The notes below the pieces were generated by a model, which did no database searches, had not been told where the DNA came from, and worked only from the letters and a program-made list of their open reading frames with translations. A DNA stretch of 64,000 bases from positions 4,044 to 68,043 of the forward strand of contig PCBI01000006.1 in assembly GCA_002730875.1 (NCBI GenBank), written 5' to 3'. The stretch's first letter is position 1. Each line of letters starts with the position of its first letter. The DNA is from Spirochaetaceae bacterium. GTDB taxonomy: Bacteria > Spirochaetota > Leptospiria > Leptospirales > Leptonemataceae. Positions 1 to 8,797 of this stretch are shown one piece after another. A program made the position numbers and the translations under genes.

Positions 1-339
1 AAAGGTGTAGATCCCTTCGCCGGTGCGCTTGTCGGCCACATAGGGGCCTTTGTAGATGTCGCCGTTGGCATACATCATCGTTCCGTTTCCGTCCCGCAGG
101 CCGTTCTTAAAAGGACCAATATACTTATCGCCTGTATCATAGACGTAGGTGCCGGTTCCGTTGGCGCAATCTCCCTCAACACAGCCGGTAAGGGCATCTC
201 CGCTACCGCGCTCGGTGGTTTCCGGCGTTGTGTTCGGATCTGCGTCGGTGGTCTGTCCTGAGCTACATTGTGCCAGAAACAAAACCCCGGCCAGCAGTGC
301 GATTCCATAGAATGATTTGGCGATTTTTCTGTTTGTCAT
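1..339 (-). CDS. MORN-repeat lipoprotein (3' part cut by window edge)
   Basis: The minus-strand frame opens with ATG at 339 and runs off the left edge, giving 113 codons of a longer gene. Residues 1-27 look like a lipoprotein signal: a basic start, a hydrophobic run, then L-A-Q-C-S-S, a relaxed lipobox of the sort seen in spirochaetes. From about residue 58 there are MORN-type repeats (Y-x-G-x-F-x-N-G-x-x-x-G-x-G pattern) with Y, G and G-x-G regularly spaced. MORN repeats usually act as binding or membrane-association modules; no enzymatic role can be inferred. The gene diverges from the SCO gene at 408, so about 70 bp must hold both promoters. The C-terminus is not visible. Confidence 0.75.
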   Translation of the reverse strand, partial: MTNRKIAKSFYGIALLAGVLFLAQCSSGQTTDADPNTTPETTERGSGDALTGCVEGDCANGTGTYVYDTGDKYIGPFKNGLRDGNGTMMYANGDIYKGPYVADKRTGEGIYTF

Positions 340-407
340 AATTTCTTTATCCCTGGCCGCAGTATGTCCTTTACGGAGGCCCCATTCAACGCTTTTTTGG
401 ATCTGTA

Positions 408-1208
408 ATGAAAAAATTGCCTGCAGGTTGTCTTTCCCTTCTACTTATGCTTCCTGTGGCGGTCCAGGCCGAAAAGACCCGACAGCCAGAGGGTGTAGGT
501 ATAGACCAAAAGCTATCCGCTCCGGTGGCTCTGGACACAAAGTTCTACAATGAAGACGGAGAACTGGTGGAGCTTTCGACCTTCTTCGATAGCGATCGCC
601 GACCGGTGATTATCGCTCCCGCCTTTTACGAATGCGCCATGCTTTGCACCGCAGTATTCGATGGTATCAGCCGGGCCATGTCAGGACTTGCGGAGAAAGG
701 CTTGGTAGCTGGCGAGGATTACAGAGTACTTTCCGTAAGCTTCGATCCGGAAGACACTCCTCAGATGGCCCGCACCAAAGGTACCCTGTACAGATCCACC
801 GTGAAGAACCAGAAAGTGGGTCCGGAAGGATGGCACTTCCTTACCGGCACCCAGGACAACATCAAACCGCTCATGGATTCCATGGGATACAACTACAAGC
901 CAGACGGTGAAGTGCGCTATAGCCATCCGGCCGCCATCATGCTCATTACGCCGGCCGGAGAAATGTCCAGGTACCTATTCGGAATCAAATTCGATCCCAC
1001 GGATCTACGACTATCGCTGGTAGAGGCTTCCAGCGGTAAGATTGGCACCCTCACGGATGCTTTTCTACTTACCTGCTTCCGCTTTGATCCCCAGAAAGGA
1101 AAGTACACTCCTTTCGCCATGGGCTTCATGCAGATCGGCGGGATGCTTATATTCTTTTTCCTCGTTGGGCTCGTACTTTTTCTCTATCTGAGGGAAAGAA
1201 ATACTTGA
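408..1208 (+). CDS. SCO1/SenC family copper chaperone for cytochrome oxidase
   Basis: 266 aa. This is a thioredoxin-fold protein that delivers copper to the CuA site of cytochrome c oxidase subunit II. The copper-ligand set is present: C76-x3-C80 and a distant histidine, H173, in an S-H-P context. An N-terminal signal peptide covers about residues 1-21, and an extra hydrophobic segment (about 240-261) probably anchors the C-terminus in the membrane with the Cys/His site outside. The gene sits 45 bp before the subunit II gene and reads the same way, fitting its role in CuA assembly. No strong Shine-Dalgarno precedes the ATG, but the signal peptide begins exactly there. Confidence 0.9.
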   Translation: MKKLPAGCLSLLLMLPVAVQAEKTRQPEGVGIDQKLSAPVALDTKFYNEDGELVELSTFFDSDRRPVIIAPAFYECAMLCTAVFDGISRAMSGLAEKGLVAGEDYRVLSVSFDPEDTPQMARTKGTLYRSTVKNQKVGPEGWHFLTGTQDNIKPLMDSMGYNYKPDGEVRYSHPAAIMLITPAGEMSRYLFGIKFDPTDLRLSLVEASSGKIGTLTDAFLLTCFRFDPQKGKYTPFAMGFMQIGGMLIFFFLVGLVLFLYLRERNT

Positions 1209-1253
1209 GCAGATGATTTGAGACAGAATCCTGGAGAAATAAGGTAGGGAAAC

Positions 1254-2324
1254 ATGCTCGAGTGGTTTTTAGATAACGGATCCAATCATGCTCCATTTGT
1301 GAACTTCACCATGGACCTGGTGAATTTGATTGTAGTCATCGCTTTTGTTCTTACAAATGCAGCGCTTGTGTACTTCATCATCCGCTATCGTCGACGCGGA
1401 CCCAACGATGTTACCTCCAGAAAAGCCAATTCGCACACCATCGAGGTCATCTGGACGACCATCCCCTCCATAGTATTTCTCATTCTGTATATCATCGGCC
1501 TGCAGGGCTTCATGAGCCTCCGAGCCGTGGCTCCGGATTCTCGCGAAATCAACGTATGGGGCAAGCAATGGGCCTGGGAATTCCAGTATCCAGCCAGCCT
1601 GCGAGAAGATCAGAGCAAGAAAAGCCCTCTTAAGAGCTACAACAAGCTGTACCTGGAAGCCAACAAGCCTGTTAAGCTCATTATGAAATCCCAGGATGTA
1701 ATCCACAGCTTCGCTGTGCCGGCCTTTCGAGTGAAGGAAGACGTGGTAGGCCACATGTACACCTACGTAACCTTCACTCCACTGATCAGCCCTCGTCAAA
1801 AAGCAATGACCGCCGAGCAAAGAAATCAGCTCAGCGCTCTGGCCCCAGGCCAGGAAGAGAAGATCCCCCAGATGGCGGATGAGTGCGTGAACTACGAGCC
1901 AGGACAGTGCGCCGCTTATAACGTATACTGCACCGAATACTGCGGAAACGATCACAGCTACATGCTGGCTAAAGCCATCGTTCTTACACCGGAACTATTC
2001 AAAAAGAAAATGGGAGAGCTGGAAGAAGCCTCCAACAACATCACTGCCGAGCAAGGCGAGCAGCTCTACAACAGCGCCGGCTGTAAATCCTGCCACAGCG
2101 TGGATGGTAGCCGTCAGGTTGGTCCTTCCTTCAAAGGACTGGTAGGAACCGAGCGAGCGTTCGAAGACGGCACCACGGCCATTGCTGATGAGAACTACAT
2201 TAAAGAGTCCATTCTGTATCCCGAAGAAAAGATCCGGGAAGGCTATGGCAACTTGATGCCGGCCCAGAATCTGAGTGATGAGCAGATTGAATCTCTCATC
2301 CTTTATATGAAGACTCTGAAATAA
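1254..2324 (+). CDS. coxB: Cytochrome c oxidase subunit II with fused cytochrome c domain
   Basis: 356 aa. It accepts electrons through the binuclear CuA centre and passes them to subunit I. Two membrane segments (about 22-43 and 66-87) are followed by a cupredoxin domain. CuA ligands are H151 and the motif C226-x-E-x-C230-x3-H234-x2-M237. A C-terminal cytochrome c domain carries C277-x2-C280-H281 and a likely methionine ligand, M335. The fused haem domain makes this a caa3-type enzyme. An extra stretch with two further cysteines (C211, C219) lies just before the CuA motif. A GGTAGGG ribosome site precedes the start. It is the second gene of the operon. Confidence 0.96.
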   Translation: MLEWFLDNGSNHAPFVNFTMDLVNLIVVIAFVLTNAALVYFIIRYRRRGPNDVTSRKANSHTIEVIWTTIPSIVFLILYIIGLQGFMSLRAVAPDSREINVWGKQWAWEFQYPASLREDQSKKSPLKSYNKLYLEANKPVKLIMKSQDVIHSFAVPAFRVKEDVVGHMYTYVTFTPLISPRQKAMTAEQRNQLSALAPGQEEKIPQMADECVNYEPGQCAAYNVYCTEYCGNDHSYMLAKAIVLTPELFKKKMGELEEASNNITAEQGEQLYNSAGCKSCHSVDGSRQVGPSFKGLVGTERAFEDGTTAIADENYIKESILYPEEKIREGYGNLMPAQNLSDEQIESLILYMKTLK

Positions 2325-2331
2325 TTCTGCC

Positions 2332-2348
2332 GGGCCGCCTGGCGGCCC
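2332..2348. other. GC hairpin between coxB and coxA
   Basis: GGGCCGC at 2332-2338 and GCGGCCC at 2342-2348 form a perfect 7-bp stem with a 3-base loop a few bases after the coxB stop. There is no T-run, so it is unlikely to be a full terminator. A role in mRNA processing or in setting the ratio of coxB to coxA is an inference. Confidence 0.45.
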
Positions 2349-2476
2349 AAAGCGACTTCGGTACCGGGAGCGACGGTCGAAGCGACAGCGCCTCCCACCG
2401 AGGGCGGACCTGGAACTTGAAATAAACCGGATCCACAAGGGATCCAAACAGTCAGAAGTAGGAAAAAGGAAAGAAT

Positions 2477-4111
2477 ATGGGACACGCAGCGGATGCAACA
2501 CCCTACCTGCAGGTAGGACGAACGTTCTGGGGTTGGGCCACCACCACCGACCACAAGAAAATCGGGATCATGTTCCTGTTTACCATCATGACCTTCTTTG
2601 CAGTGGCAGGGGTTTCGGCTCTGTTGGTACGACTGGAATTGATTGCTCCCGGTCCCACGTTCTTCACTCCGCATACCTATAATGTGCTGTTTACGTTGCA
2701 CGGCGCGGTGATGACCTTTCTGTTCATTGTTCCGGGCATCCCCTCTACAATAGGAAACTTCATCCTGCCTCTTCTCATCGGCGCCAAAGACGTGGCCTTT
2801 CCTCGTCTGAACCTGGCTTCTTTCTATGTATATCTGATTGGCGCGGCGATTGCGCTCATCTCTCTTCTGAGCCCTGCTGATACCGGCTGGACTTTCTACG
2901 CGCCCTACTCCATGCGAATCAACAACCTGGTGATCTTTCTGACACTGGGCGCCTTTATCATGGGATTTTCTTCCATTATGACTGGCTTTAACTTCATCGT
3001 TACCATTCACCGCATGCGAGCGCCCAACCTGACCTGGGGCCGACTGCCTCTGATGGTATGGTCCACCTACGCTACTTCTCTGATTCAGGTTCTGGCCACT
3101 CCGGTAGTGGGTATGACCCTGGTTCTGCTGATTCTGGAAAGAACCCTGGATATTGGAATCTTCGATCCTGCAAAAGGCGGGGATCCCATCCTGTTCGAGA
3201 ACTTCTTCTGGTTCTATTCGCACCCGGTAGTTTACATCATGATTCTGCCGGCCTTCGGTGTGATCGGCGAAATCCTGCCGGTATTCTCCAAAAGACCTAT
3301 CTTTGGCTACAAAGCCATCGCCTATTCCTCACTGGCCATTGCCCTGGTTTCCTTCATCGTATGGGGACACCATCTTCTGGTTTCCGGAATGGCGGACTGG
3401 TCTCGCTGGGTATTCTCCTTCCTGACATTCTTCGTGGCCGTCCCTACAGCCATCAAGGTCTTCAACTGGATTGCCACTCTCTGGAAGGGCTCCATCGACT
3501 ATAAAGCGGCGCCCATGTACTATGCGCTGAGCTTCGTATTTATGTTTACCATTGCCGGTCTTACCGGTATTCACCTGGCCGTTCTGAACACGGATGTGCT
3601 TCTGCACGACGGCTACTTCGTAGTGGCTCACTTCCACTACACCATGCAGGGCGGAACTGTGGTGGCCCTGATGGCCGCTCTACACTTCTGGTTCCCCAAG
3701 ATTACCGGTAGAATGTACAACAAACCCTGGGCCTTCATTGGCTGGTTGACCCTGTTTTTCGGATTCAACCTCACCTTCCTGCCTCAGTTCGTTCTGGGAC
3801 TGGAAGGTATGCCACGACGGTACTTCGACTACATGCCCATCTATCACACATGGCATCTGGTATCTACCGTGGGCTCCTGGTTCAATGGCGGCGCCTATGT
3901 TATTATTCTGGTGAACCTGCTGGTATGTGCCTGGAAAGGGGAAAAGGCCAGCGCCAATCCCTGGGATTCACTTTCCCTGGAATGGCAGACCAGTTCTCCT
4001 CCTCCCACTACGAACTTCGTAGAGATCCCCACGTTCCCGGACGATGTATACGATTACGGAACCGAAGGAAAGCCCGCTCAGCAGCCGGCTGCAGAGAAAG
4101 AAGTAGGATAA
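2477..4111 (+). CDS. coxA: Cytochrome c oxidase subunit I (A2-type haem-copper oxidase)
   Basis: 544 aa, the proton-pumping catalytic subunit that reduces oxygen to water. Haem and copper ligands are visible: H75 (haem a), H249, H298 and H299 (CuB), H385 (haem a3) and H387 (haem a). The helix-VI motif reads Y247-S-H-P-V-V: the usual glutamate of H-P-E-V is replaced and a Y-S pair precedes the histidine. That is the known signature of A2-type oxidases such as the Thermus and Rhodothermus caa3 enzymes. The caa3 assignment is supported independently by the cytochrome c fusion in subunit II. An AAGGAAAG ribosome site precedes the ATG. Confidence 0.97.
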   Translation: MGHAADATPYLQVGRTFWGWATTTDHKKIGIMFLFTIMTFFAVAGVSALLVRLELIAPGPTFFTPHTYNVLFTLHGAVMTFLFIVPGIPSTIGNFILPLLIGAKDVAFPRLNLASFYVYLIGAAIALISLLSPADTGWTFYAPYSMRINNLVIFLTLGAFIMGFSSIMTGFNFIVTIHRMRAPNLTWGRLPLMVWSTYATSLIQVLATPVVGMTLVLLILERTLDIGIFDPAKGGDPILFENFFWFYSHPVVYIMILPAFGVIGEILPVFSKRPIFGYKAIAYSSLAIALVSFIVWGHHLLVSGMADWSRWVFSFLTFFVAVPTAIKVFNWIATLWKGSIDYKAAPMYYALSFVFMFTIAGLTGIHLAVLNTDVLLHDGYFVVAHFHYTMQGGTVVALMAALHFWFPKITGRMYNKPWAFIGWLTLFFGFNLTFLPQFVLGLEGMPRRYFDYMPIYHTWHLVSTVGSWFNGGAYVIILVNLLVCAWKGEKASANPWDSLSLEWQTSSPPPTTNFVEIPTFPDDVYDYGTEGKPAQQPAAEKEVG

Positions 4112-4120
4112 GGAAGAAAC

Positions 4121-4813
4121 ATGTCACAGAGTCATGCAATAGATCGACATCCATCTCATGAAGAACTGGGAGGCTACGAAGGCGCCAAACTCGCCATGTG
4201 GCTCTTTCTGGCCACGGAACTACTGCTCTTTGGAGTACTGTTCGCCGGATTCGCACTGTTTCACGGAAAGTATCCAGTAGAGTTCAAGCTGGCCCATATG
4301 TCTCTGGACAAGGTGATGGGCGGTGTAAACACCCTGATCCTGATTACCAGTTCGATCACGGCCGTTCTTGGTCTGGATGCCATTCAGCGTGGGAAGCGAA
4401 ATCGATCCCTGTGGATGCTGGGCGCCACCATTGTTCTGGCTGGCGGCTTCCTGGTGGTTAAGTATTTCGAATATAGCGGCAAATTCGCCAACGGCATCTT
4501 CCCTGGCGAAGTGGCCAACATCATCCTGGAAAAAGGCAGCCATACCTATTCGCCGATCCCGGAAGTATGGAATGGCAATACCATCGATCCTAACGGTATC
4601 GTTCTGTTCTTTTCCTTTTACTTCGTAATGACCGCCATTCACGGATTGCACGTGGTCATCGGTATGTCCATCATCGTAGGTCTCATGATAAAAATGGCCC
4701 GCGGTCGCTATTCCCACTGGTACTACACTCCTGTGGAGAATGGAACCCTGTACTGGCACCTTGTGGACTTGATCTGGATCTATCTGTTCCCACTATTCTA
4801 TTTGGTGCAGTAA
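4121..4813 (+). CDS. coxC: Cytochrome c oxidase subunit III
   Basis: 230 aa, mostly hydrophobic, with about five to six membrane segments. It has the family features: an N-terminal H-x-S-x-E-L-G-G-Y-E-G-A-K stretch, a conserved helix ending F-H-G-K-Y, and a C-terminal L-Y-W-H-L-V-D-L-I-W-I-Y-L-F-P-L-F-Y motif. It stabilises subunit I and does not bind metal. It starts 9 bases after coxA with a clear AAGGAAG ribosome site, so it is co-translated with coxA. Confidence 0.95.
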   Translation: MSQSHAIDRHPSHEELGGYEGAKLAMWLFLATELLLFGVLFAGFALFHGKYPVEFKLAHMSLDKVMGGVNTLILITSSITAVLGLDAIQRGKRNRSLWMLGATIVLAGGFLVVKYFEYSGKFANGIFPGEVANIILEKGSHTYSPIPEVWNGNTIDPNGIVLFFSFYFVMTAIHGLHVVIGMSIIVGLMIKMARGRYSHWYYTPVENGTLYWHLVDLIWIYLFPLFYLVQ

Positions 4814-4858
4814 CCGGGAGAGCATTTAACTGACGCAAGTTAACAGGAGATAGAAATT

Positions 4859-5227
4859 ATGCATATACCTGATCAAGAAAGCCGCGGACACATTTCACCA
4901 ACAAAAACCTATCTGTTTGCAGGACTGACCCTGTATGTTCTCACCGTCATTACCGTAGCAGCCTCCTATTTCGATACCGGAAGCATGCTTGTAAACGTTC
5001 TGATTGCCATGGCCATCGCTACAGCAAAAGCCTTTGTGGTACTCTGGTATTTCATGCACATGAAGTACGAAGATAAGATTGTCTGGCTCTATGGAATCTG
5101 GTATCCAATCATTCTGTTTGCGATTCTGATTGGATCCATGTTTCTGGATGTATTCAATCGAGTGCCGGTGGGACCCGATGCCATGAAGCAGGAACAGGTG
5201 CAAGAATCCTTTTTGCTGAAACCGTGA
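4859..5227 (+). CDS. Cytochrome c oxidase subunit IV family protein
   Basis: 122 aa, small membrane protein with three hydrophobic segments (about 20-40, 47-67 and 79-99). The loop F-V-V-L-W-Y-F-M-H-M-K-Y-E is typical of the short prokaryotic subunit IV (CtaF/CoxD-like) that ends many caa3 operons. It probably helps assemble or stabilise the oxidase. An AGGAGAT ribosome site lies about 9 bases before the ATG. It is the last gene before the operon terminator at 5302. Confidence 0.88.
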   Translation: MHIPDQESRGHISPTKTYLFAGLTLYVLTVITVAASYFDTGSMLVNVLIAMAIATAKAFVVLWYFMHMKYEDKIVWLYGIWYPIILFAILIGSMFLDVFNRVPVGPDAMKQEQVQESFLLKP

Positions 5228-5244
5228 TCTAGCCTGATCTAGCT
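5225..5244. repeat. Short 10-bp tandem duplication after the oxidase operon
   Basis: TGATCTAGCC is followed directly by TGATCTAGCT, overlapping the TGA stop of the subunit IV gene. It is a small local duplication with no evident function. Confidence 0.4.
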
Positions 5245-5301
5245 ATAGTTGCTAGTAGCTCTGGAAGCCCCGAACGAACGCTTTCCGGAAAAGCTACGAA
5301 G

Positions 5302-5328
5302 AAGCCGGCCCCAGAGCCGGCTTTTTTT
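5302..5328 (+). terminator. Rho-independent terminator of the oxidase operon
   Basis: AGCCGGC (5303-5309) and GCCGGCT (5316-5322) form a 7-bp GC-rich stem with a 6-base loop, extended by an A-T pair and followed by a run of T residues to 5328. It lies 75 bases after the last oxidase gene. This is one of the clearest intrinsic terminators in the window. Confidence 0.9.
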
Positions 5329-5608
5329 GTACCTTCCGAGGAATAAGCTATCCGGGACTCTATCAATGGTCGGACCAGGTTTTGCGCGGATGATCCGCAG
5401 ATAGAATCCTATGGAAGCCCGCCGGGAGCCGACCGATGCTCCGGCCTTCGGTTATTATTCGAAATCCTCCCTTCCAGTCGCCAGTCTGGCCCGGCGTTTG
5501 GCCAACATTGGAAATCCTGCAGCATATGGGCCCGGGCTGGACCCTCGATAGAAACCGTAATTTTCTTATTTACAACTATTCCGGGCCACTTTTCTCTTCC
5601 AGGAAGGT
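5329..5608. other. Gap between oxidase terminator and DUF3299 gene
   Basis: About 280 bp without a supported gene; the small frames here have no family features. It holds the 20-bp motif described at 5556-5575 and presumably the promoter of the metal operon. I see no other defined element. Confidence 0.5.
5556..5575. promoter_or_regulatory. Shared 20-bp operator candidate, copy 1
   Basis: CGTAATTTTCTTATTTACAA occurs here and again, identical over all 20 bases, at 11029-11048. Its core GTAA-N9-TTAC (5557-5573) is an imperfect inverted repeat. This copy ends 33 bases before the DUF3299 start, the other 87 bases before the ZIP start. Both are first genes of probable zinc-uptake units. Exact sharing in front of two related transcription units suggests one metal-responsive regulator, perhaps Zur-like. 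No Fur/Zur gene is in the window. Confidence 0.6.
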
Positions 5609-6136
5609 ATGGATCTTCAGCTGGCATTTCTATCGAAACCCGGGGGCTGGTTCTCTGGTTCCAAACTGATCAATATCCTTTTGGGCCTGATCTTGCCGGC
5701 CGCCTTACTGGGCTACATTCTGTTCTGGAGCACCGGTGGCCTGCAGGCCGTAGGGGCTGTTACCCTTCGCTGGGGAGATCTGGCCGGACTGGATCTGAAA
5801 ACAGGTAAATTGAACCGGAAGATGAAGTCCGCCGTCAACCGGGAGGTTCGCATCCCCGGATTCATGATCCCTCTGGAGGATGATTTCGAGGAAGAAACCT
5901 CGGAGTTCCTGCTGGTACCCTATCCCATGGCCTGTATCCATGTCCCCGCCCCACCGGCAAACCAGCTGGTGCACGTAGTCATGAAAGACCGTAAGAAGAT
6001 CAAACTCTACTGGTATGAGCCAATCTGGATGACCGGAGTGCTGAAAGTCCAACGCCATCAATCAGAACTCGCAGAAACCAACTATTCCATGGTAGGCCTC
6101 AGGGCGACTCCCTATGAGGGAGACTACGAGTATTGA
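5609..6136 (+). CDS. DUF3299 family protein (Zrg-like metal uptake cluster)
   Basis: 175 aa. It has one hydrophobic segment near residues 20-41, then a domain matching DUF3299: L-R-W-G-D-L-A, I-P-G-F-M-I-P-L-E, then F-L-L-V-P-Y followed by A-C-I-H-V-P-A-P-P-A-N-Q. The Cys-His-Pro-rich stretch may bind metal, but that is inference. DUF3299 genes are known neighbours of DUF2796 proteins and ABC transporters, including the zinc-regulated zrg locus of Vibrio, and the same order is seen here. It is the first gene after the shared 20-bp motif and is probably exported and membrane-anchored. Confidence 0.8.
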   Translation: MDLQLAFLSKPGGWFSGSKLINILLGLILPAALLGYILFWSTGGLQAVGAVTLRWGDLAGLDLKTGKLNRKMKSAVNREVRIPGFMIPLEDDFEEETSEFLLVPYPMACIHVPAPPANQLVHVVMKDRKKIKLYWYEPIWMTGVLKVQRHQSELAETNYSMVGLRATPYEGDYEY

Positions 6137-6149
6137 TCCACTGCCAATC

Positions 6150-6707
6150 ATGAATAGACATCTGAAAGAATCGACAATTCTGCGAAGTACTCCCGGACAA
6201 CGCTCCACCGTTGCGGTGCGCCTGGCCTTCATTCTGGCATCGGCACTACTGACTGCAATGTGCGAAGGGCATCCCCATGATGGCGCGCATGTACACGGAG
6301 CAGGAAACCTGTCCATTGCATTTGACTCCGCTTCCTCCACTGCAGGCTCCATGGAGTTGAAGTTGGCCGCCGAGGACTTCTTTGCGGTCCCCGAAAATGA
6401 CAAATTGGATTTTGCTTCCCAGGACTGGTCGGAGTGGTCTTCAGAAGGCCAGCCCGGCATAGGCTTCGACCAGGAGGCCGCCTGTAGGACCACGATTCAG
6501 TCCATAGAGGAGAGCGGGGCTTCCGGTAACCACAAAGACGTTTTGATTCTGTATACCTTTGATTGTAAGACTGTCCCCTCTACGCTCAGTGTGGACCTAT
6601 CGGTCTACAATTTGGATTCGCTCTATGTGAAGTTACTGAATGACCAAGGACAAAGAGCTCTGGAGCTTCCAGGAAAAGGAGGCGAGTTGGACCTGAAGGA
6701 CGAATAG
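6150..6707 (+). CDS. DUF2796 (ZrgA-like) periplasmic zinc-binding protein
   Basis: 185 aa from the ATG at 6150, chosen because a typical signal peptide (hydrophobic run to about residue 35) follows. An in-frame ATG at 6114 overlaps the previous gene and is less likely. The mature N-terminus is histidine-rich (H-P-H-D-G-A-H-V-H-G-A-G), the hallmark of DUF2796, whose Vibrio member ZrgA is the periplasmic component of an ABC-type zinc uptake system. A C-terminal half of paired cysteines and beta-rich sequence is also usual. It lies between DUF3299 and the ABC genes, as expected for the metal-binding partner. Confidence 0.85.
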   Translation: MNRHLKESTILRSTPGQRSTVAVRLAFILASALLTAMCEGHPHDGAHVHGAGNLSIAFDSASSTAGSMELKLAAEDFFAVPENDKLDFASQDWSEWSSEGQPGIGFDQEAACRTTIQSIEESGASGNHKDVLILYTFDCKTVPSTLSVDLSVYNLDSLYVKLLNDQGQRALELPGKGGELDLKDE

Positions 6708-6782
6708 TACAATTCAAATCCGGCGCCGAGGAAGACCTCCCAACCATCCGGCCACGGGCCGACGGTTCTACAGACAACGCAT

Positions 6783-7526
6783 ATGACGCATGCAATCAAA
6801 ATCGACCAACTGAAGTTTTGTTACAATCCGGACCATCCAGTACTTTCCATTGACTCGCTTCAGATTCTGGAGCGGGAAAAGGTCTTTCTGTATTCGCCCA
6901 GCGGAAGCGGAAAGACAACCCTGCTGGGACTGATGGCCGGAATCCACAGACCGGTTGACGGTACCGTCGAAATCCTGGGCCGCCAAACGAATGCCCTCAA
7001 AGACGCCGAGATTGATCGACTCAGAGGAGTGCATATGGGTTACATCTTCCAACAATTGAACCTGCTGCCCTATTTAACTCTGTATCAAAACATTGAGCTG
7101 CCGTGCCGACTGCACAAAGAGCGTAACAGGCGCGCATCCAGAGAAGGCAGTCTTCAAGAGGCGATTCATCACCTGGCCCGGCACCTGGAAATCGATCACC
7201 GTCTACAAAACCTTCCGTCGGAGGTATCCACAGGCGAAATGCAACGGGCGGCGGCCGCCCGGGCTCTCATAGGGGAACCGGAAATCATTCTGGCCGACGA
7301 ACCCACATCGGCCCTGGATGCGGACCGGACCCAGGCATTTGTAAAGCTACTAATCGAAAATAGCCAGAACACCACCCTGGTATTTGTAAGTCATGACCGT
7401 AGCCTGGAGTCCTATTTTGAAAGATCTGTGGATCTACTGTCCATCAACAAAGCCTCCGGTACGGCAGACTCCACTCTGGTAGGACCGAAACGGACTGGAA
7501 AGTCTGGAGGTAAAGGCAGACAATGA
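6783..7526 (+). CDS. ABC transporter ATP-binding protein (ZrgC/LolD-like)
   Basis: 247 aa. Walker A is P-S-G-S-G-K44-T-T-L-L, Walker B is I-I-L-A-D-E-P-T-S-A-L-D, and a switch histidine follows in V-S-H-D. The signature loop reads V-S-T-G-E-M-Q-R instead of L-S-G-G-Q, a degenerate form also seen in some LolD/MacB-type ATPases. It would energise the FtsX-type permease encoded next; the two genes overlap by ATGA at 7523, so they are translationally coupled. The DUF2796 neighbour argues for metal transport rather than lipoprotein sorting. Confidence 0.9.
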   Translation: MTHAIKIDQLKFCYNPDHPVLSIDSLQILEREKVFLYSPSGSGKTTLLGLMAGIHRPVDGTVEILGRQTNALKDAEIDRLRGVHMGYIFQQLNLLPYLTLYQNIELPCRLHKERNRRASREGSLQEAIHHLARHLEIDHRLQNLPSEVSTGEMQRAAAARALIGEPEIILADEPTSALDADRTQAFVKLLIENSQNTTLVFVSHDRSLESYFERSVDLLSINKASGTADSTLVGPKRTGKSGGKGRQ

Positions 7527-8797
7527 AAAACCTGGTATCACTGGCTATTCATTCGCTGCAGCATCGAAAAGTGGCCGCTGTTCTCTGTATGGCGTCCATC
7601 GCACTGAGCGTACTTCTGTTTTCCGCTGTTGAACTAATTGCCAGAAGTGCAAGGGTGGGATTTGAAGGAGCCATTTCCGGAGTGGATCTAATTGTAGGAG
7701 CCCGGGGCGGCACCATAAACCTGCTTCTGTACACAGTCTTTCATGCCGGTAGCCCCACAGCCAGTGTACCAATGGATGTTGTGCGCGAATATCAGAATCA
7801 CCGAGCTGTGGATCAGGTAATCCCCATTTCCCTGGGCGACTCGCATAAAGGCTTTCGGGTCGTGGGCACCGACGACACTTTCTTCGAACAGTACCGTTTC
7901 GGGGATCGACAGCAACTGAAGCTGGAAGAGGGGCAACCCTGGGATGGACTGTTCCAAACGGTGGTGGGCTCCGAGGTTGCACGAAAGCTGGACTACGAAG
8001 TCGGAAAAGAGATCATCCTCACCCACGGCATCTCGGATCACCAAGGGATTATGGATCATGACACTCTTCCCTTTCGAATCACCGGAATCCTTGAACCCAC
8101 CGGAACACCGGTAGATCGGGCGATTTTTGTTAAGCTGGAAGGGCTGGAGGCTATCCATTACGACTGGCGATCCGGAGCCCCCCCTGTTCCCGGACAGGAA
8201 ACTTCAAGGCAGGAGATCCTGGAGGCCTACGAAGCTGGCGAACTGGCGCCTGAGTCTATTACCGCTTTCTACGTAATTGCTAGAAATCGAGTGTTGAGTC
8301 TTGCGCTTCAGAGAGACGTCAACAATCACTCCCCTGAAGCTTTAACCGGAATTCTGCCCGGAATCACCATGCAAGAACTGTGGAGATTACTTGGCTATGC
8401 CACTCAATCCCTGCGATTGATGAGTTCATTTATCATAATGGTTGGACTACTGGGCATTGTAATCGCTCTTTATCTGACCGCCGAACAACGGCGACATGAG
8501 TTCGCAGTTCTGCGATCCCTGGGCATGGGACCCAAATCTATACTGGGACTGGTGACGCTGGACTCCAGTATATTGGCCTTTACCGGGGCCCTGGTGGGAC
8601 AACTGGCAGCGCTGCTGCTGTTTCTTACTTCCCGTCCGTTAATCACGGAGTTTACCGGGTTCCACCTTGTTCTTCCGGAGCCAAATCTTATCGCATTTCT
8701 TACTGTACCTGCGGTAACGATTTTTGCAACGGTATTCTCCCTGGCGCCAGCACTGCGTTCCATGCGACGAGCCCTGGCCGATGGTCTGGCCCCCTGA
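7523..8797 (+). CDS. FtsX/MacB-type ABC permease (ZrgB-like)
   Basis: 424 aa. One membrane helix at about 18-40, a large extracytoplasmic domain to about 290, then three helices at roughly 295-320, 345-370 and 390-412 followed by a basic tail. This is the MacB/FtsX fold. The cytoplasmic loop A-E-Q-R-R-H-E-F-A-V-L-R-S-L-G-M is the coupling helix typical of the family. It overlaps the ATPase gene by four bases. Together with the ATPase and DUF2796 protein it should form a transporter for zinc or another divalent metal. Confidence 0.9.
   Translation: MKNLVSLAIHSLQHRKVAAVLCMASIALSVLLFSAVELIARSARVGFEGAISGVDLIVGARGGTINLLLYTVFHAGSPTASVPMDVVREYQNHRAVDQVIPISLGDSHKGFRVVGTDDTFFEQYRFGDRQQLKLEEGQPWDGLFQTVVGSEVARKLDYEVGKEIILTHGISDHQGIMDHDTLPFRITGILEPTGTPVDRAIFVKLEGLEAIHYDWRSGAPPVPGQETSRQEILEAYEAGELAPESITAFYVIARNRVLSLALQRDVNNHSPEALTGILPGITMQELWRLLGYATQSLRLMSSFIIMVGLLGIVIALYLTAEQRRHEFAVLRSLGMGPKSILGLVTLDSSILAFTGALVGQLAALLLFLTSRPLITEFTGFHLVLPEPNLIAFLTVPAVTIFATVFSLAPALRSMRRALADGLAP

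Noticed and set aside
1269-1955. 228-codon antisense frame opposite coxB
   Set aside because: It mirrors the codon bias of coxB, and coxB itself has full family motifs there.
2303-3223. 306-codon antisense frame opposite coxA
   Set aside because: Low-complexity, polar sequence typical of a shadow frame; the opposite strand encodes a certain oxidase subunit.
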